NCBI GenBank assembly: GCA_022539475.1
Contig: VCMS01000269.1
Coordinates: 28,933 to 92,932 of the forward strand
Direction of reading: 5' to 3'
DNA length: 64,000 nt
Source: Gracilaria domingensis
Lineage: Eukaryota > Rhodophyta > Florideophyceae > Gracilariales > Gracilariaceae
Positions 62,523 to 64,000 of this stretch are shown one piece after another; within the stretch, counting starts at the first letter, position 1, and every line of letters starts with the position of its first letter. Position numbers and translations under genes: made by a program. The notes beneath the pieces were generated by a model. That model ran no database searches. It saw only the letters and a list, made by a program, of their open reading frames with translations, and had not been told where the DNA came from.

Positions 62523-63380
62523 TGTAGAGCAAAACGCCCTTTGTGGGGATGGACCGAGGTGCTTTTCATAGTTTGTTGATCCGTTACCGGCTTCAACACC
62601 TCAGGTTATGAGAGGCTACTGGGGTAGTGCCCCTATTTTGGGGTATGCCTAGGAAGGGTAGTACTTCTGCACACGTGTGCGAGGTTGGCCCGATTGCGCG
62701 GACGCCGTGGCAAGCCTGCCACGGGGGCACACCTGTAGTGTATTGGCCGGCAGCGCCGGATAGTTAGATATTTTAATTGATATTTTCAAGTGCCGTATAT
62801 AAGTGGCGGCACTTGCCGCCACTGTACGGGAAGTAAACCTCAACGAGGCCTTTGGCTCTGATCTTCTTGCCGCTTGCGCATGGTCACAAGCCCCATCCTG
62901 GGGAATACCGCCGCAATTCCGGGCTGATCAACCAACCTCCATCTCTGAGGAGTACTAATCCGTCGTCACGGCACCTTTACTATCTATTCTATTGTTTTTA
63001 CTTCCGTCTTACGGCTCTTCGATACTCTGCCTTGTCATACAGGTTTGGCCCATTAGCCTCGGGACTTATTCCCGTTATCTCGAGTCAGTGCTCCGCAGTG
63101 CGGCTCGCTTGCTAATCTTTTGTCGTCCTATACCGTGGAGCTGGATGCCTCCACTCGCTGTGGCTCGCCGGAACCATCCGGATACCTACGCCGATTCTAC
63201 CCCCTCCACCTCCGACTGCACGCCCAGATCGGGGCCACCCGGATTTACACCCGGCTCGTGTTGGCCCTATCGGAGGGTTCTGTCACTGCGCCTACCCCTG
63301 TAGGGAGCAGGGTTCGAACACCCCTTTCGGTGCTCTTCCGCGACGCGGCTGTTGTTTTCCCGCCACCGGGTTTGCACCAC
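62523..63380 (+). repeat. 3' LTR (copy C)
   Basis: Starts TGTAGAGC and ends near TTTGCACCAC. It contains a TATATAAG box at about 62795 and the same small hairpins as copy A. By eye it resembles copy A in its first third and copy B in the remainder, so it looks mosaic. Confidence 0.85.
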
Positions 63381-63552
63381 ACCCTTGGCCTCCGAGTTAT
63401 CTGGATATACCCTATCAAAATCTTGTGCCAACTGTCGCGAGCCAGAATAAATGTCCTTCCACCTTTTGCTTTGCAACGAGTTTTCCGTTCATCACGAACC
63501 CGATCTTACTTACTTCTCCTCGTTGAACCAGTCTGCCAAGCTTGTTCTCAGT

Positions 63553-64000
63553 ATGGTTACTGATGATGATACGGACCGTTCCGGTGTTCCTCGTCTACGT
63601 TCTAGCGTGATTGATCACGAAGCCGAAGAGGTCAACAGTGATGTCGTTGCCACGGAAGAAGCAGAGGAAGAACTTTCTGCTGATTTAGAAGAGCAATTGG
63701 AGGCCAAAATTGCCGAGTTTGAACTCGTTCTATATCGTTTGCTCTCCGGAGAAGCAAAGCAAGCCGTCGATCTCTATGAATGCATACGGTCTTTACCGTT
63801 GTTTCTCCATGGCTTAGGTTTCGGCCCTACGTTGTCGGCGCTAGCCCGCCGCTCAACCCGTCGTTCTGCCATAGTTGGTCGAGTTCGCACAGTGGCCCGT
63901 GACACCGTTTCCGGCCCCGCTTCCCCTCCTTCGAAAAAAAGGAGGACGGGCGATGATGGCCACGTTGATGATCGCACACCCGCATCGACCAGAATCCCGG
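63553..64000 (+). CDS. open frame at the window end, gag-like or unknown
   Basis: From the Met at 63553 the frame is open for 149 codons and runs off the window. The product is acidic at first (EEVNSDVVATEEAEEEL), then a helical coiled-coil-like stretch, then a basic PPSKKRRTGDDG segment like a nuclear localisation signal. It starts about 170 bp after the LTR, similar to the distance between the 5' LTR and gag in the element to the left. It may therefore be the gag start of another element sharing this LTR, or a host gene interrupted by the insertion. Too little is visible to decide. Confidence 0.4.
   Translation, partial: MVTDDDTDRSGVPRLRSSVIDHEAEEVNSDVVATEEAEEELSADLEEQLEAKIAEFELVLYRLLSGEAKQAVDLYECIRSLPLFLHGLGFGPTLSALARRSTRRSAIVGRVRTVARDTVSGPASPPSKKRRTGDDGHVDDRTPASTRIP

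Larger units (their letters stand above)
51579..63380 (+). mobile_element. Ty3/gypsy chromovirus, 11.8 kb, LTR to LTR
   Basis: Order of parts: 5' LTR, primer-binding site, gag region with a CCHC knuckle, pol region (protease, reverse transcriptase, RNase H, integrase), a separate chromodomain-containing ORF, a hairpin-rich spacer, a 601-codon ORF on the opposite strand, a purine tract and the 3' LTR. It looks nearly whole, with only one or a few breaks in the sense coding parts. The two LTRs differ by about 8 percent in their first third but only about 2 percent in the rest (counted by eye). No target duplication is seen at the ends, so it may be a recombinant of two related insertions. Age: moderate by the LTR difference. 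Confidence 0.9.

Overview
The window looks like nuclear DNA of an intron-poor photosynthetic eukaryote, most likely a red alga. The host genes include plastid-type functions (ferredoxin-dependent sulfite reductase, a GDT1/PAM71-type transporter, a DUF1995/LPA3-like protein). Two predicted plastid proteins start with the Phe-containing leader type seen in red algae. Genes are mostly single-exon. The eight introns I could place are 68-145 bp, with GTANGT, GTGCGT or GTAAGT donors and CTAAC/CTGAC-like branch sites. The species is inferred, not shown.

Layout. 1-6.8 kb is a partial Plavaka/CACTA-like DNA transposon: a SET-domain gene, a coiled-coil gene and a convergent transposase. 6.8-8.7 kb is repeat-rich spacer. 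8.7-10.65 kb is the 3' end of a Ty3/gypsy LTR element whose 3' LTR abuts a pogo-like transposase. 11.8-14.4 kb is spacer with a reverse-transcriptase fossil. 14.4-48.4 kb is the host gene block: Sel1-repeat protein; maltose-type O-acetyltransferase; M1 aminopeptidase; atypical Arf-like GTPase; small type I membrane protein; M20 dipeptidase; hAT-type MITE; tRNA-Trp; GDT1-like transporter; RRM protein; ZNF706-like zinc finger; hemerythrin-like protein; RFC3; DUF1995 protein; (S)-ureidoglycine aminohydrolase; sulfite reductase; and a secreted protein. 48.4-51.6 kb is AT-rich and gene-free. 51.6-63.4 kb is a nearly whole Ty3/gypsy chromovirus with a 601-codon antisense ORF. The window ends inside another open frame.

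Several genes were assembled across introns from splice signals and family motifs: the 82-residue zinc finger, the 136-residue membrane protein, the acetyltransferase, the dipeptidase and the first exon of sulfite reductase. Functionally the block covers sulfur assimilation (SiR), purine-nitrogen salvage (ureidoglycine aminohydrolase), peptide turnover (M1, M20), replication (RFC3) and plastid ion/photosystem functions. Genes are tightly packed: three GC-rich divergent promoter regions, and one convergent pair with stop codons 3 bp apart.

The most unusual signals are a ribbon-helix-helix-like domain fused to the C-terminus of sulfite reductase, an Arf-like GTPase lacking both the P-loop lysine and the switch II glutamine, a long antisense ORF shared by two copies of the LTR element, an array of about a dozen micro-hairpins in that element's 3' spacer, and a SET gene carried next to a Plavaka-like transposase.
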